Shown piece after piece: positions 1 through 10,604 of a stretch of 64,000 bases of DNA. The translations under genes were made by a program, and so were the position numbers. The stretch spans positions 2,374,750-2,438,749 of the forward strand of contig CM074815.1 in NCBI GenBank assembly GCA_037447605.1, written 5' to 3'. Position 1 is the first letter of the stretch; every line of letters starts with the position of its first letter. The notes beneath the pieces were generated by a model. The model saw nothing but the letters and a program-made list of their open reading frames with translations, was not told the origin of the DNA and made no database searches. The stretch comes from Zygnema circumcarinatum (Eukaryota > Streptophyta > Zygnematophyceae > Zygnematales > Zygnemataceae).

Positions 1-230
1 GAACACGAATCCTGATGTTGATCGTGATGTGTCCACGTCACCTCCCCAATCTGAGTCGGTGTATCCGATCACTCTAATTGGCCCCCTCTCATACCTGAGG
101 CCGTAATCCAAGGTTCCCCGTACATACCTGAAGATTCTCTTCACGGCTTCCCAATGTTCTGGACCCGGATTCTCCATGAACCGACTTGCGGCGCTCACAG
201 CCTTCGCCAAGTCCGGTCGGGTACCAATCA
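1..230 (-). pseudogene. Copia copy A RNase H segment, out of frame and cut by window edge
   Basis: Read on the minus strand this encodes an RT tail and RNase H start (GTRPDLAKAV, then YTDSDWGGDVDTSRSTSG) and matches copy B at 5040-5280 residue for residue over most of its length. It is in a different frame from the main polyprotein because of small indels upstream. The domain continues beyond the left edge of the window. Confidence 0.85.
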
Positions 231-3200
231 TTAGGTACATGAGACTTCCGGAGGGCAGATCTGCACGTAATCTCGCGCATATCCGCTGGGTGTGTGTTTC
301 CCAGCATCCGCTAAGTGGCGCCATCTCCATTGCATACCGCGGCCCCTATCTCCATGGGGTTTAGCACTTGATCCGCAATCTTCCATATGAAATCTTGCAA
401 GTACGTCTGCGGCGTACTTCTTCTGACACAGAAAGAGGCTGCCGTCCTGCCCCCTCTTCAGCTGCATCCCTAACAGATACTGCGCTTCCCCTAGGTCCGA
501 CATCTTGAAGTTAGCCTGGAGCAGCTCCTTCAAATCATTGATTCTCTCCAACGAGAGACTCACCATAATGAGGTCGTCAACATAGATCCCAACGTACATG
601 AGATCCTCGTCCTCCCCTTGTCGGTAAACGGAATGATCCGTTTCGAATCGCACGAATCCGTTCCTCCTGAGAAGATCGTCTATCTTCTCATACCAGATCC
701 TGGGCGCCTGTTTCAGTCCGTACAGACTCTTCACTAGGCGACAAACCAGATCCTCCTTGCCCGGGACAATCTTTCCTTCCGGCTGTACCATGTAGATCTC
801 CTCAGCGAGATCTCCGTACAGAAACGCGGTCTTGATGTCGAGTTGATGTACGTGCATCCCCTCGGCCGCTGCAATCGAAATTAGGGCACGGAGCGAATTG
901 AATTTTACCACGGGCGCGAAGGTCTCCGTGTAGTCAATTCCGTACGCCTGGCTGAAGCCTTTCGCCACCAGGCGCGCCTTGTACCGATCGACGCTCCCGT
1001 CCGCCTTCCGCTTCACCTTGAACACCCACTTGCATCCAATGGCCCTTCTTCCCCTCGGCAGCTCCTCAAGTCGCCATGTCCCGTTCTCTAGCAAGCTGTC
1101 CCACTCACTGTCAATCGCTGCTCGCCACTTTTCGCCATCGACCCCGTCGTGCGCCTCCTCAAAGGTTTGCGGTTCGGTGATCATGAAGCAGTGCGCTTCT
1201 CCCGCGAGTTCAGCCGAGTCAGTGGGCACTCTCTCCTGCACAAGGTTAGTCTGCGAGGGCCTGAATCGATCAGGCCTCCTCACCACGCGGGTGCTCCTCC
1301 GCGGTCCTTGCGTTCTCCCACTCCTTGAGTTGAAGAAAATCCCCGGGACAAACCCGGGAGGCATGCTTGCCAACATCGCCTCTCTCTCAGCCGTCTCTAA
1401 GTCCTCAGACTCCTGTCCATGTACCGGCACAGTTTCGGCCGAGTTCTCCTCGTCTGACAGGTGAGTGTGTAGTGGAGCCGTTTCCGTCGAAATCTGCGGC
1501 TCTCCCGCTTGCGGCACTTCGGGTTCAGCTCCCACGTCCGCTTCGACGCTTGGTAACGTTTCTGGTTCAGCTCCTCTGCTCTCGGGCATGCTGACCTCCT
1601 CCAAAACTGGGACCTGGACGGCATCAACGCCTTCTCCCCTGGTCTCCACGTCCTCGTACACAATCTCCAAATCTGTCTTTAGGGGTCGGGTCTCACCTAG
1701 TCGTGTCACCGCCCCTCTCTCATCCACCGTGATGTCCCTCGAGTTCTGAACTTCATTCGACCGAGGGTTCCACATCCTGTAAGTGTGGCTGTCGGTGTTG
1801 TAGCCGAGAAAATACCCTTCCACGGCTCGAGGATCGAATTTCCTCTTCTGCTTTGCTTTCAGCACTGCCGTCCAGCAGCGCGCTCCGAAAGCCTTCAGGT
1901 GGGACACCGTGGGCTTCCTCCCACTCCACACCTCTTCAGGGACCTGTTCCTTTAGAATAGAGGACGGGCATCTATTTCTAAGGTAGGTGGCAGTCATCAC
2001 TGCCTCTCCCCAAAACGATGTTGGAAAGGGGGAATCAATCAACATGGTCCTCGCCATGTCCCCCAGCGTCCTATTTACCCTCTCAGCAGCTCCATTACTT
2101 TGAGGGGAGTAAGGAGCAGAAAATTCATGCCTTATTCCGCGAGTCCTCAAGTACTCGCCGAATTCCTTCGAATTGAATTCCCCTCCGTTGTCCGAGCGCA
2201 GAGTCTTCAGCTTGGATCCGCTCTCTCGCTCCATCTGTACGTGCCACTCTCTGAAGGCTCCGAAAGCCTCAGACTTGTCCTTGAGAATTTTCACCCAGAT
2301 TTTCCTCGAAAAATCATCGAGAAATGTGATGAAATATCGGGCTCCTCCAGTCGTTGCCGGTGTCACGGGACCGCAAAGGTCGGTGTGAACCAGACCCAGC
2401 TTCTCTTGCGCATGGAACGTCTCCTCTCCACTCCTCGCGAATGGTTTTCTGTGCGCCTTCCCCTCTATGCACTCTTTGCAAAAACCGAGCTCCTTCTCAA
2501 CTACATCTACATCTAACCCGCGGACCAGCCCCCTTGCGGCAAGCTGTTGCAGTCCCCTATGGTTCAGATGGCCAAGTCTACGATGCCAAAGATTTACTAC
2601 ACTTTCAGATATTGCCATTACCCCTTCATCTTCCTCTCTTCTATAATGAAGGTAATATAGACCTCCCTTCTCATACCCCTCAAATAGCTGCTTTCCGGTC
2701 TCCATATGAGTAGCCACGCATGACTTCTCACTAAAGGTAACCTCGTACCCCTTCTTACACACTTGGCTAACAGACATGAAGTTCTGTTTCAGCTCAGGGG
2801 TGTGAAGAACATCACTGATGCACAGACGCTCTTCTCTTCTTTCTTCGTAGATGATTGAGCCGTCTCCGAGTCGCATCTTGACTACTCCTCCCTTTGTGAC
2901 TGTCACTCCCTCTCCGGTTGCCGAGTGAACAGATCGGGTCCTCTCCAACGTAACCAACGTGGAGAACATCTGCTTGTCGCCACACATGTGTGTGGAAGCG
3001 CCAGAGTCAATCAGCCATGGCCGCTTCAGATCCTGAACCTGGATCTTCCCAACAAAGTCAGAATTTTCAGTGAGCATGAGATTCGTCTCCACTGCCACTC
3101 TGCAATCTGCAGTCTTGTGGCCTCTCTTCTTGCACTTGAAGCAGATTCCCTTGAACCCCTTCTTGCCGGATGATGAAGCTCCTCCTCCCCGATCTGGGGT

Positions 3201-4076
3201 GCTCTTGTTCTTGAAGCAGTCCGCAGAGTAGTGGCCAGTCTTGCCACACGTGTAGCACGCTCCCGCGGGGCGTTCACCTCGGTCTGTCTTCAACGCGCCT
3301 CCTCTTCGGTCTTGACGCGAGTGCAGCGCCAGCACCCTCTCTTCGGTGCCGCCAACGTCTTGGACTGTATCCTCCTCCTTGATCCTTCGCTTCACTTGCT
3401 CAAGGGTCATCATGGAGTTCGTTAGTACTGTCCTAAGAGCCGCAACTGCCACATCAAACCGACCAGGCAGTCCCCCTAGAAACTGGCTGATCTTATGGTC
3501 CCCCTCTAACGGTTTCTGCAAGGCTATGAACCTCTCCATTAGAGTGTCAAATCTGACCATATATTCCCCTAGTTTCTCATCTGAGGACATCGTCATCTTT
3601 CCTAGCTGCGTGTAAAGGCTGACAATCGTCACGTTATCCTTTACATCATACATCTCTTCTAAGCACCTCCACATAGCATGTGAGGTCCTGAGATCATACA
3701 GCATAGACGAGGGACTTCCCCTCACACTCATGACGATCTGGGTAAGGGCCTTGTTATCCTTAGCCATCCATCTGACGAGCGCCGTGTCGAACTCCGACTG
3801 CTGCTCCGCCGTGGCTCCCTCCGGCAGCACCGGTGCCTTGATGGTGCCGTCAACGTAGCCGAGTAACCCCTTGCCCACGAGCAAGGGGACCAGCCGCCAT
3901 CTCCACCCCTTGTAGTCCTGGCCGTCGAACGCTGGGATGCTGAACTTCACGTGGTCCTCCTCGCCACCATGGGCTCTGATACCACTTGTTGGAGTGGGGG
4001 ACTGATCCCCGCTGCTCCCGGCAACACCTCGTGTGTCACCCTCCACAGGAACTCGTGTTCCCACCGATGTAGACAT
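231..4076 (-). pseudogene. Copia gag-pol polyprotein, copy A, frame broken near its 3' end
   Basis: One frame from an ATG at 4076 to a premature stop near 231. In order it encodes: a gag region; two CCHC zinc knuckles (CYTCGKTGHYSADC near 3245, CFKCKKRGHKTADC near 3140); an aspartic protease motif LIDSGAS (near 3010); a GAG-pre-integrase segment with LWHRRLGHL; an integrase core with HTDLCGP and RSDNGGEF (about 2400-2190); and an RT with YVDDLI (near 580). The RNase H sequence resumes in another frame below about 230. Comparison with copies B and C shows several small indels between about 390 and 190, so the RT/RNase H junction is frameshifted. The element probably cannot move on its own, although most catalytic motifs remain. 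The ATG is within the LTR, as in yeast Ty1. Confidence 0.9.
3973..3984 (-). other. Primer-binding site (initiator tRNA-Met type)
   Basis: TGGTATCAGAGC on the minus strand, two bases inside the 5' LTR end. This is the standard plant copia primer-binding site for reverse transcription. It lies inside the open reading frame of gag, which has already started 90 bp upstream in the LTR. Confidence 0.85.
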
Positions 4077-5012
4077 TCCCACTCTTTCACTCTCAAGGCT
4101 CTATCTCAATTCACTCATCGCCCATAACTCACAGAATGAACACCAGAGATAAGCACAGCGGAAATCAATCGAGAGAAGTGTAGGAGAAAGCTCACGGCTC
4201 TAAAACTCCTTTATAATAAAATGTCCTCCCACATGAAGTTCTCCCACCACTACAAGGTAAGTCCCTCTTACTCACTACCTCACGACACAAGTGAAGGCAG
4301 CCTGACAGCACGAGCAGGCACAGAATAAGAGACAGAACTAGTATGGTTATTTTTCCCATAGTAAAACTATGCACTATATAATATGGCGCCCGTGACGTGA
4401 CACACATGTCACGTCACGCCCGCCATTGCAAACCCATGCACCGAGTTTCAGTGGGCGCACTCAAGAATAGCGACCGGAGAGTGGCCTCGCAAACCTAATT
4501 TTACCTATTAATCACCTAAATTTTGTCCGTCTGCATAGCCGTCTGCAGGTACAGTTCGGGCCAAGCTGCCAGCCTTCCTAGCGATTCGCCACGACTTCGC
4601 CGCATTACGAACCAGCGGACCCACATCACGAAGTGGTCCACGTATTATTCCGACGCCAAGTATCTCCCATATGTTTTGGCGCCGCAACTTTAAGCTCCAG
4701 CGTTTTAGCGCCCGAGCGCCGCGGCAATGGAAATCGCTGGCGATACGACTCTGCCGAATCAGCGTCCAGCGCCTCGACCAATCAAAGTAGCGCGTAAAAT
4801 GCGTGGCCTTTTCCAGCGTCAGCGCCCGCGCGACCAATCGCCGCCGCTCGTTGAACTCCAGCGCACTGCGGCGCACTGCGCCCTAAGTCAGAACACCGAC
4901 ATCACTAAATCTAGAAGCACTACGCCTAGCAGATCTCATGTTCAACAACTGAGTACCACAACAAGTTAGTGTGTCCAATGTAATGTCTAACTATCATACA
5001 CTAACACTAACA
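3987..5012 (-). repeat. 5' LTR of copia copy A
   Basis: About 1026 bp. Read on the minus strand it begins TGTTAGTG at 5012 and ends CCAACA at 3987, the expected TG...CA termini. Two bases further in, at 3984-3973, lies TGGTATCAGAGC, the classical primer-binding site complementary to initiator tRNA-Met. The gag start codon at 4076 lies inside this LTR. Its inner part (about 4080-4210) resembles 6470-6600, the same part of the copy B LTR, which confirms the identity. Confidence 0.85.
4508..4876 (-). other. Open frame inside the LTR, probably non-coding
   Basis: A 122-codon frame lies within the copy A 5' LTR. It has an Arg-rich, compositionally biased translation, no recognisable domain, and no matching frame in the copy B LTR. 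I regard it as chance within the LTR U3 region and list it only to account for the stretch. Confidence 0.3.
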
Positions 5013-5680
5013 TGCCTTACAGGTCTGCGATTGGGAGTCTGATGTACCTGATGATTGGAACGCGTCCGGACCTGGCGAAAGCAGTGAGCTCGGCCAGCCG
5101 ATTCATGGAGAATCCGGGCCTCGAGCATTGGGAGGCCGTGAAGAGGATATTCAGATATGTGAGAGGGACGCTTGATTATGGGATCAGGTATGAGAGGGGG
5201 CCAACCAGAGTGATTGGCTATACAGACTCAGATTGGGGCGGTGATGTAGATACATCGCGCTCGACTTCAGGTTTCATTTACCTGTATGGAGGTGGAGCGA
5301 TTTCGTGGAGCTCCAAGTTGCAGGACTCGGTAGCGTTATCGAGTACAGAGGGCGAGTACATGGGTGCTTGTCATGCTGCAAAGGAGGGCGTATGGTTTCA
5401 GCAGTTCTTTGATGAATGCAAGAGAGAACAACGCCCGATTACCTTGTTCACCGATAATCAATCATCGATTGCCCTGGTGGGAAACCCGGTGTTTCACAAG
5501 CGGACCAAGCACATCAGAGTGCAGTACCATTATGTACGGGAATTGGTCGAGGAGGGTTTGATCGATGTGAAGTTCGTAGGCACGAAGGAGCAAGCCGCCG
5601 ATATGCTGACGAAAGGAGTTAGCGGAGAAACCCTGCTGGTGAATGGCAGGTTGGTTGGGCTGGGGCCCATGCAAAACTAA
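5012..5680 (+). pseudogene. Copia RT end and RNase H, copy B (truncated by insertion)
   Basis: A 222-codon open frame starting with the conserved PYRSAIGSLMYL of the RT/RNase H connection, followed by YTDSDWGGD, LSSTEGEYMGACHAAKE, FTDNQSSIAL, HKRTKHIRVQYHYVRE and EQAADMLTKG. These are all RNase H hallmarks of Ty1/copia. The frame has no internal stop. The apparent ATG is formed at the junction with the copy A LTR and is not a real start. The product would be a fragment without RT active site, integrase or gag. Confidence 0.88.
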
Positions 5681-6685
5681 AGTCCCAAAGAGGGGGATTG
5701 TTAGTGTAATAGTAGTTAGTCACTAGACAAGTTGTTGTTGGGACATTAGTTTTGTGTGCGTGTGTTGTGTGTGGCCCTTGGCGGAGATGTGCGCCTAGAC
5801 CGACGGGCGGCGGTACGGACTTTGGTCGGTGGAGGCTGTGGTCAGGAAGTGGCCGGCGGCCGCGACGAATAAAGAAATGGCGATGGCAGCGGACCCAGCG
5901 GGCTTGAGTCGAAGATGTGGCCTTGACAGCAGCTAGCATAATTTGAAGTGGCGATGGCGTGGCGTCGGCCTTTGGATTAGCTGATTTGGACTTGGCGCTG
6001 AGTGGCGTCAGATTGTCGGCCGATTGAGGTATGCCAGACTGCGTCCGAATTATGCGGTGGCGTGAGGCGGCCAGCGAGGTTGTAGCGTCATCTATCTTGG
6101 AGGCAAGGTCAGATCCTACGGCGCAAGACGTGGATTGAACGGAAGGCTGAGTCGGATCCGACGGAAGCAAAGGGCTGGATCCGTGTGAGTCTACGAGGAT
6201 CCGACGGCGCAGGATTAGGATCGGGATAGGGCCCTTGCAGGCCGCTAGTCGATGTTGTGAAGCTTCGCAGCATGTTGTCACGTGTGTAGTGACATGGTAC
6301 TTAAGGATTGTTTTTGTTTTAGGTAACAATTCATTCAGGCTGTTGTAGTCTCTGTTATGCTGTTCGCTCGTGTTGCGACACTACACTTACTCGTGCTGTG
6401 AGGTAGTGAGCTGTGAGATTGCTGAGCGGCCGATTTGAGAGGGGGTCTCTCAATGTATGAGTGAATTCACTATTAAGGAGTTTTAGAGCCAGGAGCTTTC
6501 TCCTATTCATTTCTCTCTGTTATTCCGCTGTGCATTATTGCTGTGATTCACTCTGTGAGTAAAATGGGCTATGAGTGAATGTGAGGGATTTGGAAATGTC
6601 ATCGTCGATTGGAACGCGAACTCCGATGGAGGGTGACCCGAATGGAGGAACGGACGGCAGCAGTGGAGGAGTCCCTGCACCAACA
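5013..6685 (+). mobile_element. Ty1/copia retrotransposon, copy B, 3' portion
   Basis: The plus-strand 3' end of a copia element of the same family as copy A. It comprises the end of RT and all of RNase H (5013-5680), a polypurine tract (about 5688-5697, AAAGAGGGGGA) and a 3' LTR (5699-6685). Its 5' part is missing at 5012/5013, where the copy A LTR is joined. The simplest reading is that copy A inserted here and the 5' half of copy B lies left of copy A, outside the window. Confidence 0.85.
5699..6685 (+). repeat. 3' LTR of copia copy B
   Basis: About 987 bp, starting TGTTAGTG straight after the polypurine tract and ending CCAACA. It contains an ATG at 6596 followed by MSSSIGTRTP, which parallels the MSTSVGTRVP start of copy A. 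This supports placement of the gag start codon inside the LTR in this family. Residues 6102-6258 recur inverted at 6992-7142. Confidence 0.8.
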
Positions 6686-6989
6686 GATTGGAGTGATGGA
6701 TGAGTGGAGGCGAACATTGTATGGGCGGTGTGTCGCATCACACGTGGAGACCATTGGAGGAGCGTGGAGCTGAAGGAGCCGAGACCATATAGGAGATGAA
6801 GAAGTGTTCTTGTAGGTGGCGTGTTTTGTTATCTGCTGTGCGCACCTGGTGAGGGGAGGAAGAGAAGGCATATCGTGGCGGAAGCGGTATGTGGCCGAAG
6901 TAGAAGTGGAAGAAGTTTTGGAGTTGACTCAAGCATGTTTTATCCTTCCACTAGTCTCCAGTCCTACCCCCTCACACCAACACTAACAA
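6686..6989. other. Unassigned interval between two LTRs
   Basis: About 300 bp between the end of the copy B LTR and the start of an inverted LTR remnant. No protein motif or repeat was recognised. It could be original host DNA or an old retroelement leader. Confidence 0.3.
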
Positions 6990-7524
6990 CATCGACTAGC
7001 GGCCTGCAAGGGCCCTATCCCGATCCTAATCCTGCGCCGTCGGATCCTCGTAGACTCACACGGATCCAGCCCTTTGCTTCCGTCGGATCCGACTCAGCCT
7101 TCCATCCGATCCACGTCTTGCGCCGTAGGATCTGTGTAGCGAACTGAACGCTACAGACACCATGATGCCCGCGCGTCATGGAGACCGTTACCATAATGCC
7201 ATCGGCATTCTGGAGTTAATTGTGCGGTTCGGCCGTACAATGCCACCGTACAACCGTACGGCTTGGGTGTACGGATCCGTATTCATCTGTACGGACAGTA
7301 CGCTTGAGTGCGCTCGAGGACGAGCCCGGTTTAGGTGGGGAGGAATGTAGCGAAACGCTATACATGTGTTGTATGGCCTAGTACTTACATCCGCGGTTGC
7401 CTTTTAATGGTAAAGCACTGGTGTGGGTACCGGGAGGTCCTGTGTTCGAACCCTCTTGAAGGCGGGTTTGTTGCATAATGTCCCAACAACAACTTGTCTA
7501 GTGACTAACTACTATACACTAACA
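6990..7524 (-). repeat. Inverted, rearranged LTR remnant of the copy A/B family
   Basis: The right edge (about 7478-7524) is the reverse complement of the first 46 bp of the copy B LTR (5699-5744), ending at TGTTAG on the minus strand. 6992-7142 is the reverse complement of 6102-6258. The sequence between these parts (7143-7477) differs from the LTR and holds several GTACGG motifs and a tRNA-like SINE. The remnant abuts the integrase of copia copy C, so it probably entered copy C and later rearranged. Confidence 0.7.
7400..7480 (+). repeat. tRNA-derived SINE-like repeat, copy 1
   Basis: Contains an A-box-like ATGGTAAAGCACTGG and a B-box-like GTGTTCGAACCC at RNA polymerase III promoter spacing, followed by a conserved GGCGGGTTTGTTGCATA tail. 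A diverged second copy is at 34376-34462. The arrangement suggests a tRNA-derived SINE head. It is not a functional tRNA, because no acceptor stem closes around it. Confidence 0.55.
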
Positions 7525-7525
7525 G

Positions 7526-10141
7526 TTGGATGAGACCATTCGAACAAGCAAACGTCTGGAGCTTGTTCATATGGATTTGTGCGCATCAGATGTTGAGAGC
7601 ATTGGCGGCAATCATTATTTTCTCACCATTGTTGATGACTACAGCAAGAAAGTTTGGGTGAGAATGATCCGGCACAAGCATGAAGTCTTCAGAGCTTTCT
7701 TGGGATGGAAAGCCATGGTTGAAAGAGAAAGTGGAGAGCTGATAAAGAGGATTAAGACTAACAATGGGGGTGAATTCAAGAACAGGAGTTTTGAATAGAT
7801 GTGTGCAGAGACAGGTATAAGGCAGGTATTCAGTGCCCCTTATACACCGCAACAGAATGGAGTTGTGGAGAGGATGAACAAGTCATTGATGGATATTGCA
7901 AGGTGTAACCTGCTGGAGAGCAACCTTCCAGAAAACCTTTGGGCTGAAGCAGTTATTGCAGCAGCATACATCAAGAACAGAAGCTACAACTCTTTGCTGA
8001 AGGAACAAACTCCACAAGAAAGGTGGGCAAGTTCAAAGCCCAATATTTCTCATCTTAGAGTGTGGGGGAGCAGGTGTACTGTTTGGATCCCTCAGCACAA
8101 GAGAAGTTGGAAGATGGCAGCTAGAGGGAGAACAGGTTTTATGGTTGGATATAGCCGTGACAGTTACCAGTACAGGATTTACAATCCTCAGATGCAGCAA
8201 GTTATTACCAGCAGGAACGTGCAATTTTATGAGGATGAGTGTATTCAGAAGAAGACAATGCATCAGCCAAGGACTATCAATCATCAGTCAGCAGTTGAGA
8301 GTGATGAGGAGGATTCAGATGAGAGTGATGATGAGGATACACCAAGAAGGTCAGCAAGGATGGAGACAAGACCTTTGGAGACAGAGCAAGAGGTGCAACC
8401 TCAAACAGAGACAAGAGGAGAATCCAGCACACAAGGATTAAGGAGATCAGAGAGACCAAAGAAGCCAGTAGTGAAGTTGACATCAGACAGAATTGGAGAA
8501 CTACATATGGCTGAGGAGAAGAAAGGTGGGAGACACAGACTTTCAATTGGAACAATTTACTGCAATCAGGTGGTAATTGGAGAACCACAAAGTTATCAAG
8601 AAGCCTTAGAAGGTGAAGATGCAGAGAAGTGGAAAGGTGCAATAGATAGTGAGTGGAATAGCTTGTTGGAGAACAAGACTTGGACTTTGGTGGAGTTGCC
8701 AAAAGGGAGGACAGCAATTGGCGCTAAGTGGGTCTTCAAGAAGAAGTTGAAGTCAGATGGAAGCATTGAGAGATACAAGGCCAGATTAGTTGCCAAGGGA
8801 TATAGACAAATTGAAGGCATTGATTTCACAGAGACTTTTGCTCCAGTAGTGAAGATAGAGAGTTTAAGGAGCATTCTTGCTATTGCAGCTGAGAAGAAAT
8901 GGCACATTCACCAAATGGATGTGAAGACGGCATTTCTGAATGGAGAACTGGAAGAAGAGATTTTCATGGAGCAACCAGAAGGCAAAGTGGAGCCAGGGAA
9001 GGAGCACTTGGTTTGCAAGCTGAAGAAATCGATTTATGGACTGAAGCAGGCTCCAAGACTCTGGTATGAAAAACTTCATGAAGTATTGTTGAAAGAGAAG
9101 TGTGAAAGATTTGATTCTGATCATTCAGTCTATAGGAAAGGACTTGGTGAACGGATGGTTGTCATTGGAGTTTATGTGGATGATTTGGTCATTGTTGGAC
9201 CAACTTTGCAAGAAATTCAGAAGCTGAAGAGGACGTTGATGAAGCACTTCAGAATGTCTGATTTGGGAGAAGCTGAATATATTCTTGGAATCCAGATTCA
9301 GAGGGGGACAGATGGTTCAATTTTCATGAATCAGAAAAAGTATATGGGTGAGATTTTGGAGAAATTTGAAATGAAGGATGCTAAGCCAGTAAGTACCCCA
9401 TTAGATGTGAGTGTGAAGTTGACAAGTGAAATGTGTCCTAAAACAAAGAGAGAAAGGGAATACATGAAGGGGGTCCCATACAGATCAGCGGTTGGAAGTC
9501 TGATGTATCTCATAACTTCTACTAGACCAGATTTGGCAGTGGCTGTAGGAATGCTAAGCAGGTTTCTGAACGATCCAGGAAAGGCTCATTGGGAAGCCGT
9601 GAAGAGGGTTATGCGATATGTGAAGGGGACCATGGAGACAGGAATCAAGTTTCAGAAGATTGAAGGAGAGCCAAAGGTTGTTGGCTATTGTGATTCAGAT
9701 TGGGGAGGCTGTATTGATACAGGCAGAAGTACCAGCGGTTATATCTTTGTTTGTGCAGGAGCAGCACTTTCATGGAACAGCAAACTTCAGGAGTGTGTGG
9801 CATTGAGCAGCGCAGAGGCTGAGTATATGGCGGCTTGTCATGCAGCAAAAGAAGCTAAGTGGTTGCAACAGTTGTTTGCAGAGTTGAAGGAGCCGCAGCC
9901 AAAGTTATTGATGTGGAGTGATAGTCAGAGTTGCATTGCATTGGTTAAGAATCCAGTTTATCACAAGAGGACAAAGCATATTGATTTGAAGTATCATTTC
10001 ATTCGTGAGTTAGTAACCAAGAAGGAGATTGAGCTGAAATATGTTCACACCACAGAGCAAGCTGCTGATATGATGACAAAGGCAAGGACAGGACCAATGA
10101 TTGGTAGATGTTGCAGACTTGTAGGATTGATGAGTGCTTGA
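7526..10141 (+). pseudogene. Copia integrase-RT-RNase H, copy C, with in-frame stop
   Basis: One frame interrupted by TAG at 7796-7798. The first 90 codons are the integrase core with HMDLCASDVES and VDDYSKKVWV. The second catalytic Asp region reads KTNNGGEF where the family has SDNGGEF, so the acidic residue is lost. After the stop follow the rest of integrase, an acidic linker (about 8290-8340), RT with YVDDLVIVG (near 9172) and RNase H ending in EQAADMMTKAR. RT and RNase H look intact over about 500 residues. The integrase appears dead from two separate lesions. Gag and protease are absent. Confidence 0.9.
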
Positions 10142-10172
10142 GTTGTCCAACCCTTGCATCAAGAGGGGGAAT

Positions 10173-10604
10173 TGTGATAGATGATGATGCTGCGGGCTGT
10201 ACGGACTGTTGTACGGACGAGTGTACGGACAGGTGTACGGATGCGTAGGATCGCACGTGTATATGTAGGATCGCACGTATGAGAGCTTAAGGGAATGTCC
10301 GAGAAGGAAGAAAAGTGTCAAGTGCTTTAGGCGACAGGTTTCAGAATGGAATTCTTCATGCATGGACAGTGAGTAGAAAAGGAAGCGCTGCGCAGTAGAT
10401 TAGCAAGGAGAAGAAAAGCAAGGAAGAAAGGAAGAATAGAGGAAGAGAGAAGAGAGTAGAGAGAAGAGAGAAGAAAGGATTGAAGTGAAGTTGTAATAAG
10501 GCCTCTTATGAAATAAAAGAGTACTTTGAGTGATATGTGCTGATCTCGTGTGATCTTGAGTTTTGTGTGTTAAGCTTGAGTGTGTATGTTTTTCTTCTGT
10601 CACA
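10173..10604 (+). repeat. 3' LTR of copia copy C
   Basis: About 432 bp, with termini TGTGATAG at the left and CTGTCACA at the right, which are inverted repeats with one mismatch. It starts two bases after the polypurine tract. It has five GTACGGA-like units near 10199-10246 and an ATAAAAGAG possible polyadenylation signal near 10512. The right end abuts the pyrimidine array directly. Confidence 0.8.

Larger units (their letters stand above)
1..5012 (-). mobile_element. Ty1/copia retrotransposon, copy A (5' LTR plus coding region, 3' end outside window)
   Basis: A minus-strand LTR retrotransposon whose 5' LTR is at 3987-5012 and whose gag-protease-integrase-RT-RNase H region runs down to position 1. 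The 3' LTR must lie left of the window. The domain order (integrase before RT) is that of Ty1/copia. At 5012/5013 the LTR meets, without any gap, the middle of an RT/RNase H frame on the other strand. This copy therefore appears to have inserted into an older relative (copy B) in inverted orientation. The RNase H text at 1-240 is nearly the same as that of copy B, so the two belong to one family. The target-site duplication cannot be checked because the left junction is outside the window. Confidence 0.88.
7526..10604 (+). mobile_element. Ty1/copia retrotransposon, copy C (second family), 5'-truncated
   Basis: A plus-strand element of a different copia family. It keeps integrase, RT and RNase H (7526-10141), a polypurine tract AAGAGGGGGA (10161-10170) and a 3' LTR (10173-10604). 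Gag, protease and 5' LTR are missing, replaced at 7524/7526 by the inverted LTR remnant. Base composition of the coding part is AT-richer than copies A and B. Confidence 0.88.

Noticed and set aside
5619-6329. A 236-codon minus-strand frame in the copy B LTR
   Set aside because: Lies in the LTR, opposite to the element. It has no domain and no counterpart frame in the copy A LTR.
7400-7480. Possible functional tRNA gene
   Set aside because: It has A- and B-box-like words, but there is no closed acceptor or anticodon stem, and a diverged second copy with the same 3' tail exists. SINE is the better reading.
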